Assembly: GCF_014205155.1 (NCBI RefSeq)
Contig: NZ_JACHMX010000001.1
Span: 4,154,001 to 4,218,000, forward strand
Direction of reading: 5' to 3'
DNA length: 64,000 bases
Source: Amycolatopsis umgeniensis
GTDB lineage: Bacteria > Actinomycetota > Actinomycetes > Mycobacteriales > Pseudonocardiaceae
Of the stretch, positions 35,232 through 44,818 are shown in pieces. Numbering within the stretch: the stretch's first letter is position 1; every line of letters starts with the position of its first letter. The position numbers and the translations under genes are program-made. The notes under the pieces were generated by a model. It was not told where the DNA came from and ran no database searches. It worked only from the letters and a program-made list of their open reading frames with translations.

Positions 35232-36403
35232 CTGCCTTCGAGAAGTTCGGTGATCTCCGGTCGTGGATCGTGGTCGGACATGGCTTCCGCGTAGGCCTCG
35301 AGAGCCTCACGGGCCTTGTCGTCCAATTTGGCCGGAATGGCCGCCTGCAGGGTGACCAGCAGATCGCCCTGCGCGCCGTCCCGTTTGGCGATTCCCTTGC
35401 CGCGCACGCGAAGCACGCGACCGCTCGCCGTGCCTTGCGGCACCTTCAGCGAGACCTTGCCCTCGAGCGTCGGCACGGTGATCGTGCCGCCGAGGGCCAG
35501 TTCCGCGAAGGACACCGGCACGGTGATCGTCAGGTCGAGATCCTGCCGCCCGAACACCGCGTGCGGTGCGACGTGCACGCGGACGTACAGATCGCCCGCC
35601 TGCGCGCCACCGCGGCCCGGCTCGCCCTGGCCCGCCAACCGGATCCGCTGGTCGTCGGCGACGCCCGGCGGGATCCGCACGGTCAGCGTGCGGGTGCGGG
35701 TGGAGACACCCTCGCCCGCACACTCCGGACAGGGGTCGTCGATGATCGTGCCGCGGCCGCGGCAGTCGCGGCACGGCTCGGAGAACGCGAACGCGCCCTG
35801 GCTCCGGCTGACCAGCCCGCTGCCCTGGCAGGTCGAACACGTCCTCGGGGAAGTCCCCGGCTTCGCGCCGTTGCCGCCGCAGGTGGAACAGGTCGCCGGG
35901 CTCGACAGCCGCAGCGGCAGGGTCGCGCCCTTGACCGCCTCGGTGAAGTCGATCCGGACGTCGGTCTCGACGTCCGCGCCGCGTTGCGGCCGGTTCGCCG
36001 TGGCACCCGCCGCGGCGCCGCGGCGGCCGAAGAGACCGCCGAGGATGTCGCCGAGCCCGCCGAAACCGGCCTGCTGCTGGCCACCCGACTGACCGAAGAT
36101 GTCGCCGACGTCGAATCCGCCGCCACCGCCGCCACCCGGGAAGCCGAAGCCACCGGGACCGCCCGAGCCGAAGAGGCGGCGTGCCTCGTCGTACTCCTTG
36201 CGCTTGGACGTGTCGGACAAGACGCCGTACGCCTCGGAGACCGCCTTGAACTTCTTCTCGGCCTCCGCGTTGCCCGCGTTGGCGTCGGGGTGGTTCTCCT
36301 TGGCCAGCTTGCGATAGGACTTCTTGATCTCGTCCGCGGTGGCGTCGGAGGAGACGCCCAGCTCACGGTAGAAGTCCTTACCGATCCATTCCCGTGCACT
36401 CAC
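35228..36403 (-). CDS. dnaJ: Chaperone DnaJ
   Basis: A 391-residue type-I DnaJ that stimulates DnaK ATPase and delivers substrates. The J-domain (~10-75) includes the HPD motif (ENHPDANAG). Next come a Gly/Phe-rich region (~80-130) and a zinc centre of four CxxCxGxG repeats (CSTCGGNG, CSTCQGSG, CRDCRGRG, CPECAGEG) at ~170-235, then the C-terminal substrate domains. GTG start at 36403. This is the DnaJ1 type linked to dnaK; it lies 33 bp after grpE. Confidence 0.97.
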   Translation of the reverse strand: MSAREWIGKDFYRELGVSSDATADEIKKSYRKLAKENHPDANAGNAEAEKKFKAVSEAYGVLSDTSKRKEYDEARRLFGSGGPGGFGFPGGGGGGGFDVGDIFGQSGGQQQAGFGGLGDILGGLFGRRGAAAGATANRPQRGADVETDVRIDFTEAVKGATLPLRLSSPATCSTCGGNGAKPGTSPRTCSTCQGSGLVSRSQGAFAFSEPCRDCRGRGTIIDDPCPECAGEGVSTRTRTLTVRIPPGVADDQRIRLAGQGEPGRGGAQAGDLYVRVHVAPHAVFGRQDLDLTITVPVSFAELALGGTITVPTLEGKVSLKVPQGTASGRVLRVRGKGIAKRDGAQGDLLVTLQAAIPAKLDDKAREALEAYAEAMSDHDPRPEITELLEGR

Positions 36404-36436
36404 CGAACGTCTCCTCCTTTCACGCCGTATCGCCGA

Positions 36437-37206
36437 TCAGCGGTTGTTCTCATCGAAGAGCTCGCCCTCGAGCGGCAGTTCGCCGCCGACGGGCGGGTCC
36501 ACCGGGGCGTCCTGTGCCGCCGGCGCCGGAGCCGCGCCCGGCTCGTGATCGGTGACCCCGACCAGCGCCGCGCGCAGCACACGTTCGCCGAAGCGGTAAC
36601 CGCGGCGCATGACCGTGGTGACCGTCGGGCCCGCGACGTCCGGCGACGTGCTGTGCTGCACGGCCTCGTGGACGCTCGGGTCGAAGGCCTCGCCCTCGGT
36701 GCCGAACGGTTCGAGACCCGACCGCTGCAGGCTCCCGACCAGCTTTTCGCCGACCGCCTTGAACGCACCGGTCAGATCGCCGTGCTGCTCCGCGCGCTCG
36801 AGGTCGTCGAGCAGCGGGAGCAGGTCGCCGACGACCGACGCCTTCGCGCCGGTGACGACCTGCTCGCGGTCGCGGTCCACGCGCTTGCGGTAGTTGGCGT
36901 ACTCCGCCTGGAGACGCTGGAGGTCGGCGGTGCGCTCCGCCAGCTCCTTCTCCAGATCCGTGGCCACCGACACCGCTTCGCCCATGATGGAGTCCCCGAG
37001 GCCGGGGCCCGCGTGGGTCACGGGCTCCGGCGCTTCGGCCACTACGGGCTCCTCCTCGGCCGGAGCGGCGTGCTTCGGACCGTCCTGGGGTTCGGCGGCC
37101 GGGGCGGCCGGGCGGACTTCACCGGTCAGCGGATCGATCCGCCGACGGTCCCGCACGACCACCGGTTCCTCCGGGCCCCGGCCCTCGGTTTCGTCGTAGC
37201 GCCCCG

Positions 37207-37210
<4 letters not shown>
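36437..37210 (-). CDS. grpE: Nucleotide exchange factor GrpE
   Basis: A 257-residue GrpE that releases ADP from DnaK. A long acidic, Pro/Ala-rich N-terminal tail (~1-75) precedes the coiled coil ([31 protein letters not shown]) and the C-terminal beta domain ([35 protein letters not shown]). A 40-residue Pro/Ala/Glu tail follows, longer than in most GrpEs. GTG 37210 overlaps the dnaK stop by 4 bases (GTGA). Confidence 0.96.
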
Positions 37211-39078
<1,868 letters not shown>

Positions 39079-39122
39079 GGTGTGTTCCTCCTGCTATTCG
39101 TGACCTGCACGTTCACCCCCAC

Positions 39123-39143
39123 CTTGAGTGGGTGCCACGCAAG
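39123..39143. promoter_or_regulatory. HspR operator (HAIR) 1 of dnaK
   Basis: CTTGAGT-N7-ACGCAAG matches the HAIR consensus with one changed base. It begins 45 bp upstream of the dnaK start. Confidence 0.88.
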
Positions 39144-39178
39144 TTCTATCGGGATCGTGGGGTTTCCGTCAAGCCGGA

Positions 39179-39199
39179 CTTGAGCCGACTGCACTCAAC
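39179..39199. promoter_or_regulatory. HspR operator (HAIR) 2 of dnaK
   Basis: CTTGAGC-N7-ACTCAAC is a second HAIR copy 101 bp upstream of dnaK and 35 bp from the first. Paired HAIRs at dnaK are known from Streptomyces. Confidence 0.87.
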
Positions 39200-39243
39200 C
39201 TTGTACCCGGCTCAACGAGCGGCCGGGGCGTCTTGTTCCCGGG

Positions 39244-40650
39244 CTACCGGCAGACCGTGCCCGGAGCGGGTGTGAGCCCGCTCACCAGGTACTTCACCTC
39301 TTCGGTGCGCACGCAGGCCGAGTTGAGCAGCCCCGTGTGCCCGTACCCGGCGTCGACCAGCAACGTCGAGTTCTCGATGTTCCGCGCGAGCCCTTTCGCC
39401 CAGACGAGCGGGGTCGCCGGATCGTGTTCGCCGCCGACCACGAGGATCGGCGCCGCGCCCCGCACCTTCTGCGGTCGCGGGAGGTACGCCGGGGCGACCG
39501 GCCAGCCGGCGCATCCGCTCGTGATGTCCCAGAACTCCGAGTAGCGCCAGCTGTGCGGGGCGACGGTCTTCACCAGGCCCTGCATCAGCCTCATGTCGGC
39601 GTAGGACGTGTGGGCGGGCCCGAAGTCGTGACAGCCGATCGCCCGGTACGCGCCATAAGACGGGTCCAGCTGCGAGTAGGGCAGCAGCCCGTCCGCGTTC
39701 CCCGTCGTCGCGGTGGCGATCCCCTTCGCCAATTCCGGCCAGAAGGCGGGAAGAATGAGCGAGCCGTAGACGCCGGACGCCATTTCCTCGGCGGTCACCT
39801 TCCGCCCGAGCTCCTTCGACGGGACGCCGCCCGGCGTCGCCATGAGCGCGTCGTAGGTGGCGAGGACGTCCTTGCCGCGAAGCGCGCAGTCGGCCGAAGT
39901 CGTGCACCACTTCGCGAAGTCCTCGAGCGCGCTTTCGGTCGCGATCGCCTCGTCGACGATCGCGCGCCGGGTGGGCACCGAGTGGTCGATGGCGCCGTCG
40001 AGCACCATCGTGCGGATTCGCTTCGGGTACTTCTCCGCGTACACGGCCCCGAGTTCGGAGCCGTAGGAGACACCGAGCCAGTCGACCTTCGGCTCACCGA
40101 GGGCGACCCGGATCGACTCGATGTCGTCAGCCGCGCGCCAAGTGTCCACTTGGGACAGTACCGGCCCGGTCCTTTTGAGACACTCGATCCCGGAAGCGCG
40201 GTTGTGCGCGATGAGCTTGTCGTAACCCGCGCGATTCTCCGGGAACAGGCTGACCGCCGGATCGTGCAGCGTGGGCCCGCAGGCGACCGCGGGTTTGCTC
40301 TTCCCGACGCCGCGCGGATCGAACCCGATGACGTCGAACCGCTGCCGCACCTCGGCCATTTCCGGCTTGTCCAGCGCGAAACCGCGGCCGCCGTACTCGA
40401 GTACGGTCACCCCCGAGCCGCCGGGGCCGCCCGGGTTCGTCAGCAGCGAACCGATGCGGCGCGCGGGATCGGTCGCGGGCAGTTTCGCCAGCGCGATCGA
40501 GATGGTCCCGTTCACCTGGAGGCTCGCGCACTCCAGCGTCGGCGCGTACTCGGTCGCGCAGGGCTTCCAGGCGAGCCGGGGCGCGGCGGACGCGGGCAGA
40601 GCGGAAAGCGGCAGCAGGGTCAGCGCGGTGACCACCGCGAGAGCCTTCAT
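39244..40650 (-). CDS. Secreted tripeptidyl-aminopeptidase-like alpha/beta hydrolase
   Basis: A 468-residue exported serine hydrolase resembling Streptomyces tripeptidyl aminopeptidases (Tap, SlpD/E). The signal peptide ends SALPASAA. The core contains LLTNPGGPGGSGV (oxyanion region), FDVIGFDPRGVGKS, the nucleophile in GVSYGSELG, and the C-terminal VVGGEHDPATPLVWA with the acid, then GYGHTGLLNSAC with the catalytic His. It should release tripeptides from protein N-termini outside the cell. It is the last gene of a three-gene operon and overlaps the DUF4097 stop by 4 bases. Confidence 0.9.
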   Translation of the reverse strand: MKALAVVTALTLLPLSALPASAAPRLAWKPCATEYAPTLECASLQVNGTISIALAKLPATDPARRIGSLLTNPGGPGGSGVTVLEYGGRGFALDKPEMAEVRQRFDVIGFDPRGVGKSKPAVACGPTLHDPAVSLFPENRAGYDKLIAHNRASGIECLKRTGPVLSQVDTWRAADDIESIRVALGEPKVDWLGVSYGSELGAVYAEKYPKRIRTMVLDGAIDHSVPTRRAIVDEAIATESALEDFAKWCTTSADCALRGKDVLATYDALMATPGGVPSKELGRKVTAEEMASGVYGSLILPAFWPELAKGIATATTGNADGLLPYSQLDPSYGAYRAIGCHDFGPAHTSYADMRLMQGLVKTVAPHSWRYSEFWDITSGCAGWPVAPAYLPRPQKVRGAAPILVVGGEHDPATPLVWAKGLARNIENSTLLVDAGYGHTGLLNSACVRTEEVKYLVSGLTPAPGTVCR

Positions 40651-41318
40651 ACGGGCCGCACCGTGACCGTGCCGGTGCCGGACTTGAGGTCCAGGACGTT
40701 CGCCGAAGCCTCGTCCTGCCGCACGCCGACGGTCTCGACCTTGCCGGTCTCCGAGCTGGCGTTGATGCGGTACGCGCCGTCGGGAACGGTGACGGTGACC
40801 TTCCCGGTGTCGGCGCTCGCGGTGACCATGCCCGGTTTGGCCAGTCCGACCTTGATGTCCCCGGTGCCGGTGACCATTTTCACCGGCCCTGTCGAACTCA
40901 AGACCTCGAGATCCCCGGTGTCACCCCGGAGATCCACCGCGGCCGCCCGGGTGAGCGTGATCTTGCCGGTGCCGATGGAGCCGGAGATCGCGAGCTCGCG
41001 CGGGACCACGACTTCGTAGTCCACGCCACACTGGCTGCAACCGCTGAGCACCAGCGTGCCGTTCTCGACACTGTGCGTCTTGCCGGGATTCCGGCCTTGG
41101 TAGGTCACTTCGCGGTGCAGCGAGACCGGCGCGCCGTCCTCGACCCGGAGCTTGAGCCCGCCGACCGGGACGTCGACCCGGATCGCGGTGACCTGCTCGG
41201 TGACCGGTGTCCCGTCGCTCAGCTTCTCGCGGCTTTCGCCTGTGCAGCCGACGACCCCGAAGGCCACCAGCGCGCCGAGTGCGAGCGCGCCGAGGACACG
41301 CTTTTCCTTGATACCCAT
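40647..41318 (-). CDS. DUF4097 family lipoprotein
   Basis: A 223-residue envelope protein with lipobox FGVVGC. The mature part forms short beta repeats of the DUF4097 adhesin-like beta-helix (ISGSIGTGKITLTRAAAVDLRGDTGDLEV). A CSQCGV pair is unusual and is echoed in the neighbouring paralogue (CGNNCEV). The function is unknown. Its stop overlaps the peptidase start. It probably arose by duplication of the upstream gene. Confidence 0.83.
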   Translation of the reverse strand: MGIKEKRVLGALALGALVAFGVVGCTGESREKLSDGTPVTEQVTAIRVDVPVGGLKLRVEDGAPVSLHREVTYQGRNPGKTHSVENGTLVLSGCSQCGVDYEVVVPRELAISGSIGTGKITLTRAAAVDLRGDTGDLEVLSSTGPVKMVTGTGDIKVGLAKPGMVTASADTGKVTVTVPDGAYRINASSETGKVETVGVRQDEASANVLDLKSGTGTVTVRPV

Positions 41319-41344
41319 GAGAAAGTTTTCCCCCGATAAGTCCG

Positions 41345-42112
41345 TCAGGCCGCTTTGACCGTGACGCTTCCGCTGTCCGTGGTGAGATCGAGCTTGTGCT
41401 GGGCCGAACCCGACTGGTTGACGTCGATGTCGCGGCGGCCGCTGTCGGTGCTGCCGGTGACGTTGTATTCGCCCGCGGGCACCTCGACCTGGATCGAACC
41501 GCTGTCGGCCTGGGCGGTGACGTCCGCGCTCTTGACCAGTTCGAGGTCGATGCGGCCGCTGTTGGCCTGCGCCTTCACGTTTCCGCCGAGCCGCTCACCC
41601 TTGATCGCGCCGGAACTCGCGCGGATGTCGACGTCCTGCCCGATGTTCGCCAGTTCGACGCGGCCGGAGTCGGACTGCACCTTCACGGTGCCCGGTACGT
41701 CGCGCACCTCGACCCGGCCCGAGTCGACGGTGATGTCCACAGTGGACGCTCCCGCGATGTCGACCGACCCGGAGTCGAGTCTGCCCGAGACCGGGATCCC
41801 GGACGGGATGGTCACGTCGTAGTCGACCTCGCAGTTGTTGCCGCAGCCGGCGAGGACCAGGGTGTCGCCCTCGACGCGGTAGGCGTCACCGGGCTTGTTC
41901 CAGCGATATTCGAACTCTTGGTGGACCTTCACCGGGCCACTGCCCGTGCGAACCTTGAGGGCACCCTCGTCGTTCTCGACGCGGACGCTCTTGATCTGCT
42001 GGGTGAGTTCGGCGGTCGCCTCCGCGTCGGACGGCCACCACCAGCCGAGGCCGGTGAGGACACCGACGCCGATCAAGGCGATGCCTCCGATTGCGAGGAG
42101 TGGGCGCGCCAT
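41345..42112 (-). CDS. DUF4097 family membrane-anchored protein
   Basis: A 255-residue paralogue of the next gene, with an N-terminal TM (LLAIGGIALIGVGVLTGLGWWW) rather than a lipobox. At least five repeats of the type VDITVDSGRVEVRDV, VKVQSDSGRVELANI, VKAQANSGRIDLELV build a beta helix. First gene of an operon with the DUF4097 lipoprotein (26-bp gap) and the secreted peptidase. I infer a cell-surface role, with no known partner. Confidence 0.83.
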   Translation of the reverse strand: MARPLLAIGGIALIGVGVLTGLGWWWPSDAEATAELTQQIKSVRVENDEGALKVRTGSGPVKVHQEFEYRWNKPGDAYRVEGDTLVLAGCGNNCEVDYDVTIPSGIPVSGRLDSGSVDIAGASTVDITVDSGRVEVRDVPGTVKVQSDSGRVELANIGQDVDIRASSGAIKGERLGGNVKAQANSGRIDLELVKSADVTAQADSGSIQVEVPAGEYNVTGSTDSGRRDIDVNQSGSAQHKLDLTTDSGSVTVKAA

Positions 42113-42273
42113 GGTCTTGAGTCCCTCCAGAGCAGGTTTCCGTCTGTCTCGACGCTAAGGGGCGCGCGGCGGCTTGGACATAGGGGTAACCCCCGGAATC
42201 ATCCCTGAGCCCGCGCCAGGGTCCTCGGGGTCATAACCTGGCGGGGTCATCGGTTCCACGATCAGGAGGACGC

Positions 42274-42813
42274 ATGCCGCAGGCACCCGATCCGTACGAC
42301 TTCCTGCCCGATCTGCCTGCCTTCACCTTGAGCAGCACCGACATCGAAGAGGGCGGCTTCCTGCCGACACCCCAGCTTTCCGGGATCTTCGGCGCGGGCG
42401 GCGAAGATCGTTCCCCGCAGCTGTCCTGGGAGGGTTTCCCCGACGGGACCAAGAGCTTCGCCGTGACCTGCTACGACCCCGACGCCCCCACCGCGAGCGG
42501 GTTCTGGCACTGGGCGGTGTTCGACATCCCCGTTTCGGTGAACGCGCTGGCGGCGAACGCGGGCGACGAGGCTGGCTCCGGCCTGCCGGCGGGCGCCGTG
42601 ACCCTGAAGGGGGACGGCGGCGTCAAGCAGTTCCTCGGCGCCGCGCCGCCGCCCGGACACGGGCCGCACCGGTACATCTTCGCGGTGCACGCTGTCGACG
42701 TCGAGAAGCTGGAAGTCGGCGAAGACGCTACGCCGGCTCTGCTCGGCTTCAACCTCTTCAGCCACGCCATCGCGCGGGCGACCCTGACGGCGCTGCACGA
42801 GAACAAGGGCTGA
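42274..42813 (+). CDS. YbhB/YbcL family PEBP-like protein
   Basis: A 179-residue phosphatidylethanolamine-binding-protein fold member. Ligand-site motifs are [25 protein letters not shown] and [13 protein letters not shown]. Bacterial YbhB proteins are cytosolic with no firmly assigned ligand; links to kinase inhibition and protein folding have been proposed. ATG 42274 follows a clear AGGAGG site. A 22-bp perfect hairpin follows the stop. Confidence 0.9.
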   Translation: MPQAPDPYDFLPDLPAFTLSSTDIEEGGFLPTPQLSGIFGAGGEDRSPQLSWEGFPDGTKSFAVTCYDPDAPTASGFWHWAVFDIPVSVNALAANAGDEAGSGLPAGAVTLKGDGGVKQFLGAAPPPGHGPHRYIFAVHAVDVEKLEVGEDATPALLGFNLFSHAIARATLTALHENKG

Positions 42814-42822
42814 CTCGGCTTT

Positions 42823-42873
42823 CCGTGAAGGCCTCCTTCCCTACGCTGAAGGTAGGGAAGGAGGCCTTCACGG
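42823..42873 (+). terminator. Perfect 22-bp hairpin between PEBP and GNAT genes
   Basis: Left arm 42823-42844, loop GCTGAAG, right arm 42852-42873, with no mismatch. The right arm carries AAGGAGG (42858-42864), the only good ribosome site for the downstream GNAT gene. It may terminate the PEBP transcript, block translation of the next gene, or both. Confidence 0.78.
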
Positions 42874-42875
42874 AC

Positions 42876-43316
42876 TTGGTCACTCTTCGCACTCTCACGT
42901 CGGACGACTGGGCCGGCTGGCGCGTTCTGCGCCTGGCCGCGCTACGCCTCGACCCCGACGTCTTCGGCGCGACGCTCGCCCACTGGGAGGACGCGCCCGA
43001 GGAACGTTGGCGCGCAAGGCTCACGGACGTCCCCTTCAACGTCCTCGCGACCCCGGCGGGCATGGTCTCGGCCACTGCCCCCGAGGGCGGTGCGGTCGAG
43101 CTTCTGTCGCTCTGGGTCGCCCCTGCCGGCCGCGGCCGCGGCGTCGGGGACGCGCTGGTCACCGCGGTCCTGGAGTGGGCCCGTTCCGTAGGCGCCGAAA
43201 GCGTGCGGCTCCGGGTCTACGACCACAACGCGAGAGCAAGGGACCTTTACTATCGCCACGGCTTCTCGGAGACCGGCGAGCCGGAAATCCTCAGCCGGAA
43301 CCTGGGCGGGGGCTGA
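42876..43316 (+). CDS. GNAT family N-acetyltransferase
   Basis: A 146-residue acetyltransferase from TTG 42876: LVTLRTLTSDDWAGWRVLRLAAL, the acetyl-CoA loop APAGRGRGVGDALVTAVLEWAR, then LRVYDHNARARDLYYRHGFSETGE. A GTG at 42825 would add 17 residues translated straight from the 22-bp hairpin (KASFPTLKVGKEAFTD), so I regard that extension as doubtful. AAGGAGG lies 11 nt before the TTG. The substrate is unknown. Confidence 0.78.
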   Translation: MVTLRTLTSDDWAGWRVLRLAALRLDPDVFGATLAHWEDAPEERWRARLTDVPFNVLATPAGMVSATAPEGGAVELLSLWVAPAGRGRGVGDALVTAVLEWARSVGAESVRLRVYDHNARARDLYYRHGFSETGEPEILSRNLGGG

Positions 43317-43327
43317 AGGGAACTTTC
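43310..43327. repeat. Dispersed 18-bp repeat GGGCTGAAGGGAACTTTC
   Basis: Identical to 25685-25702 after clpB, 17.6 kb away. Here it spans the stop of one GNAT gene and the end of the convergent one. Confidence 0.7.
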
Positions 43328-43760
43328 AGGCCTGCCCGTTCGCCCGCGTCCGCTCCATGTACTGACCGTTCGAGGGCTCCGCGAAGCCGAACGGCCGGTA
43401 CAGCTCGTGCGCGTCGGCGGTGTGCAGCATCCACCGGAACTCCGCCCCCGGCCCGTTCTCGATCATCTCCCGGACCAGTTCCTTGCCGAGCCCCTTGCCG
43501 CGCGCGTCGTCGAGGACGAAGACGTCCGCGAGGTACGCGCTGCCGATGGTGTCCGAGAACGCCCTCGCGAAGCCGACAAGGCGGCCGCTCGAAGCTTCGT
43601 ACGCGCCGACGACGCGCCATGCGTTCCTGAAGACCTTCTCGACCATCTCGCGGTCTCGCCACTTGCCCCAGTAGACGTCGGTGGACAGGCATTTCCACAC
43701 CACGTCGAGGTCCACCCGAGCCGGGTCGTCGTCCAGTTCGTAAGCGCCGACAGTCCTCAT
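43326..43760 (-). CDS. GNAT family N-acetyltransferase
   Basis: A 144-residue GNAT. GAYEASSGRLVGFARAFSD, the acetyl-CoA motif VLDDARGKGLGKELVREMIEN, and LHTADAHELYRPFGFAEP near the C-terminus place it with the YitI/ArgA-type group. Substrate unknown. ATG 43760. It converges on the other GNAT gene with only 9 bp between stop codons, although the two are not close paralogues. Confidence 0.87.
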   Translation of the reverse strand: MRTVGAYELDDDPARVDLDVVWKCLSTDVYWGKWRDREMVEKVFRNAWRVVGAYEASSGRLVGFARAFSDTIGSAYLADVFVLDDARGKGLGKELVREMIENGPGAEFRWMLHTADAHELYRPFGFAEPSNGQYMERTRANGQA

Positions 43761-43781
43761 GATCCGAAGCTACCCACCGGG

Positions 43782-44342
43782 TCAACGAGGTTTCAGCAGG
43801 TAGTCCACCACCGGCCGCAGCTCGTCCGCGGACGGCGGCTCGTCGTCGATGAGGCCCTGGATCAGGAGGCCGTCGATACCGGCGAGGAACACGCGGAACG
43901 CGACCTCGTCGTCGTGCCGGACCATCGAGGTGAGCACGTCCAGCCAGCGCCGCGCGGCGGGCCGCAGCTCGGGTTTGCGCGCGGCCAGCAGGTACAGCTC
44001 GTACTCCGCCATCGTCCGCCCGCGGCGCGGTCCCAGCGCCTGCGCGAGCAGTCCGGCGACCTCTTCCGCGCCGCGGCTGCCGCGGGATCGGGCCCTGTCG
44101 ATCATCCAGTAGACCTCGGTCGCCATATCCCTCGCGCACGAGATGAGGGTCGCGATCAGGAGGTCGTCGAGGCTGGAGAAGTGGTACGTCGTCGAAGCCG
44201 TCGGCACGCCCGCCTCGGTGGCGACCGTCCGATGGGTGACGCCGGCGACGCCGTCCCGTTCGATCACCCGCAGCGCGGCCGCGATGATCTCCTCGCGCCG
44301 CTTCTCGCCCCTGGCCTTCCGGCCGTCGACCTGGATCTTCAC
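43782..44342 (-). CDS. TetR family regulator of the SMR exporter
   Basis: A 186-residue TetR protein: EKRREEIIAAALRVIERDGVAGVTHRTVATEAGVPTASTTYHFSSLDDLL is the helix-turn-helix, followed by a helical ligand domain. GTG 44342 directly follows the TAA of the SMR exporter gene, so it is the second gene of that operon. It probably represses the operon until the exporter's substrate binds. Confidence 0.87.
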   Translation of the reverse strand: MKIQVDGRKARGEKRREEIIAAALRVIERDGVAGVTHRTVATEAGVPTASTTYHFSSLDDLLIATLISCARDMATEVYWMIDRARSRGSRGAEEVAGLLAQALGPRRGRTMAEYELYLLAARKPELRPAARRWLDVLTSMVRHDDEVAFRVFLAGIDGLLIQGLIDDEPPSADELRPVVDYLLKPR

Positions 44343-44669
44343 TTAGTGCGCGCTCCCTGCCTCGATCAACACGACACCGCCGACCACCAGCGCCAGCCCG
44401 GCGATCACGGCGAAGTTGACCGGCTCCTTGAAGAAGACGATGCCGACCGCCGCCACCAGCGCGACACCGGCCGCGGCCCAGATCGCGTAGGCGACGCTCA
44501 CCGGCACGCCCGCCTTCAGAACGTACGCGAGCGCGACGAACGCGAAGGCGTATCCGACCACCACGACGATCGACGGTCCCACCTTGCTGAAGCCCTCGGA
44601 GAGTTTCAACGAGACCGTCGCGGTTACCTCTGCTGCAATCGCGAAAGCGAGGAGAAGGTACGCACCCAT
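44343..44669 (-). CDS. Small multidrug resistance (SMR/EmrE-like) exporter
   Basis: A 108-residue, four-helix exporter. The essential Glu of TM1 is in FAIAAEVTATVSLKLSEGF, and WAAAGVALVAAVGIVFFKEP and the LVVGGVVLIEAGS ending are typical. It functions as an antiparallel dimer exchanging protons for quaternary cations or guanidinium-like compounds. Co-transcribed with the TetR gene; a palindrome lies 17 bp upstream of its start. Confidence 0.93.
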   Translation of the reverse strand: MGAYLLLAFAIAAEVTATVSLKLSEGFSKVGPSIVVVVGYAFAFVALAYVLKAGVPVSVAYAIWAAAGVALVAAVGIVFFKEPVNFAVIAGLALVVGGVVLIEAGSAH

Positions 44670-44686
44670 GTCACAAAAACTACCTG

Positions 44687-44696
44687 GACGATCGTC
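44687..44696. promoter_or_regulatory. Candidate TetR operator of the SMR operon
   Basis: GACGATCGTC, a perfect 10-bp palindrome, is 17 bp upstream of the SMR start in the divergent region shared with etfD. It is short, so its significance depends on more examples. Confidence 0.45.
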
Positions 44697-44818
44697 TTAA
44701 AACAAAGAGAGGTGTACACCACATCGGTGGGACTTGGGCGCGGTCAGTGGGTTACCCATCAGTAAGAAGCATTAGTCTGCCCCCACCACCACAGCTTCAC
44801 TCGGACGAAAGGCACCCG

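Noticed and set aside
44747..44818. Upstream start of the EtfD-like gene
   Set aside because: The extra 24 residues have no similarity to the family and precede the ribosome site GAAAGG.
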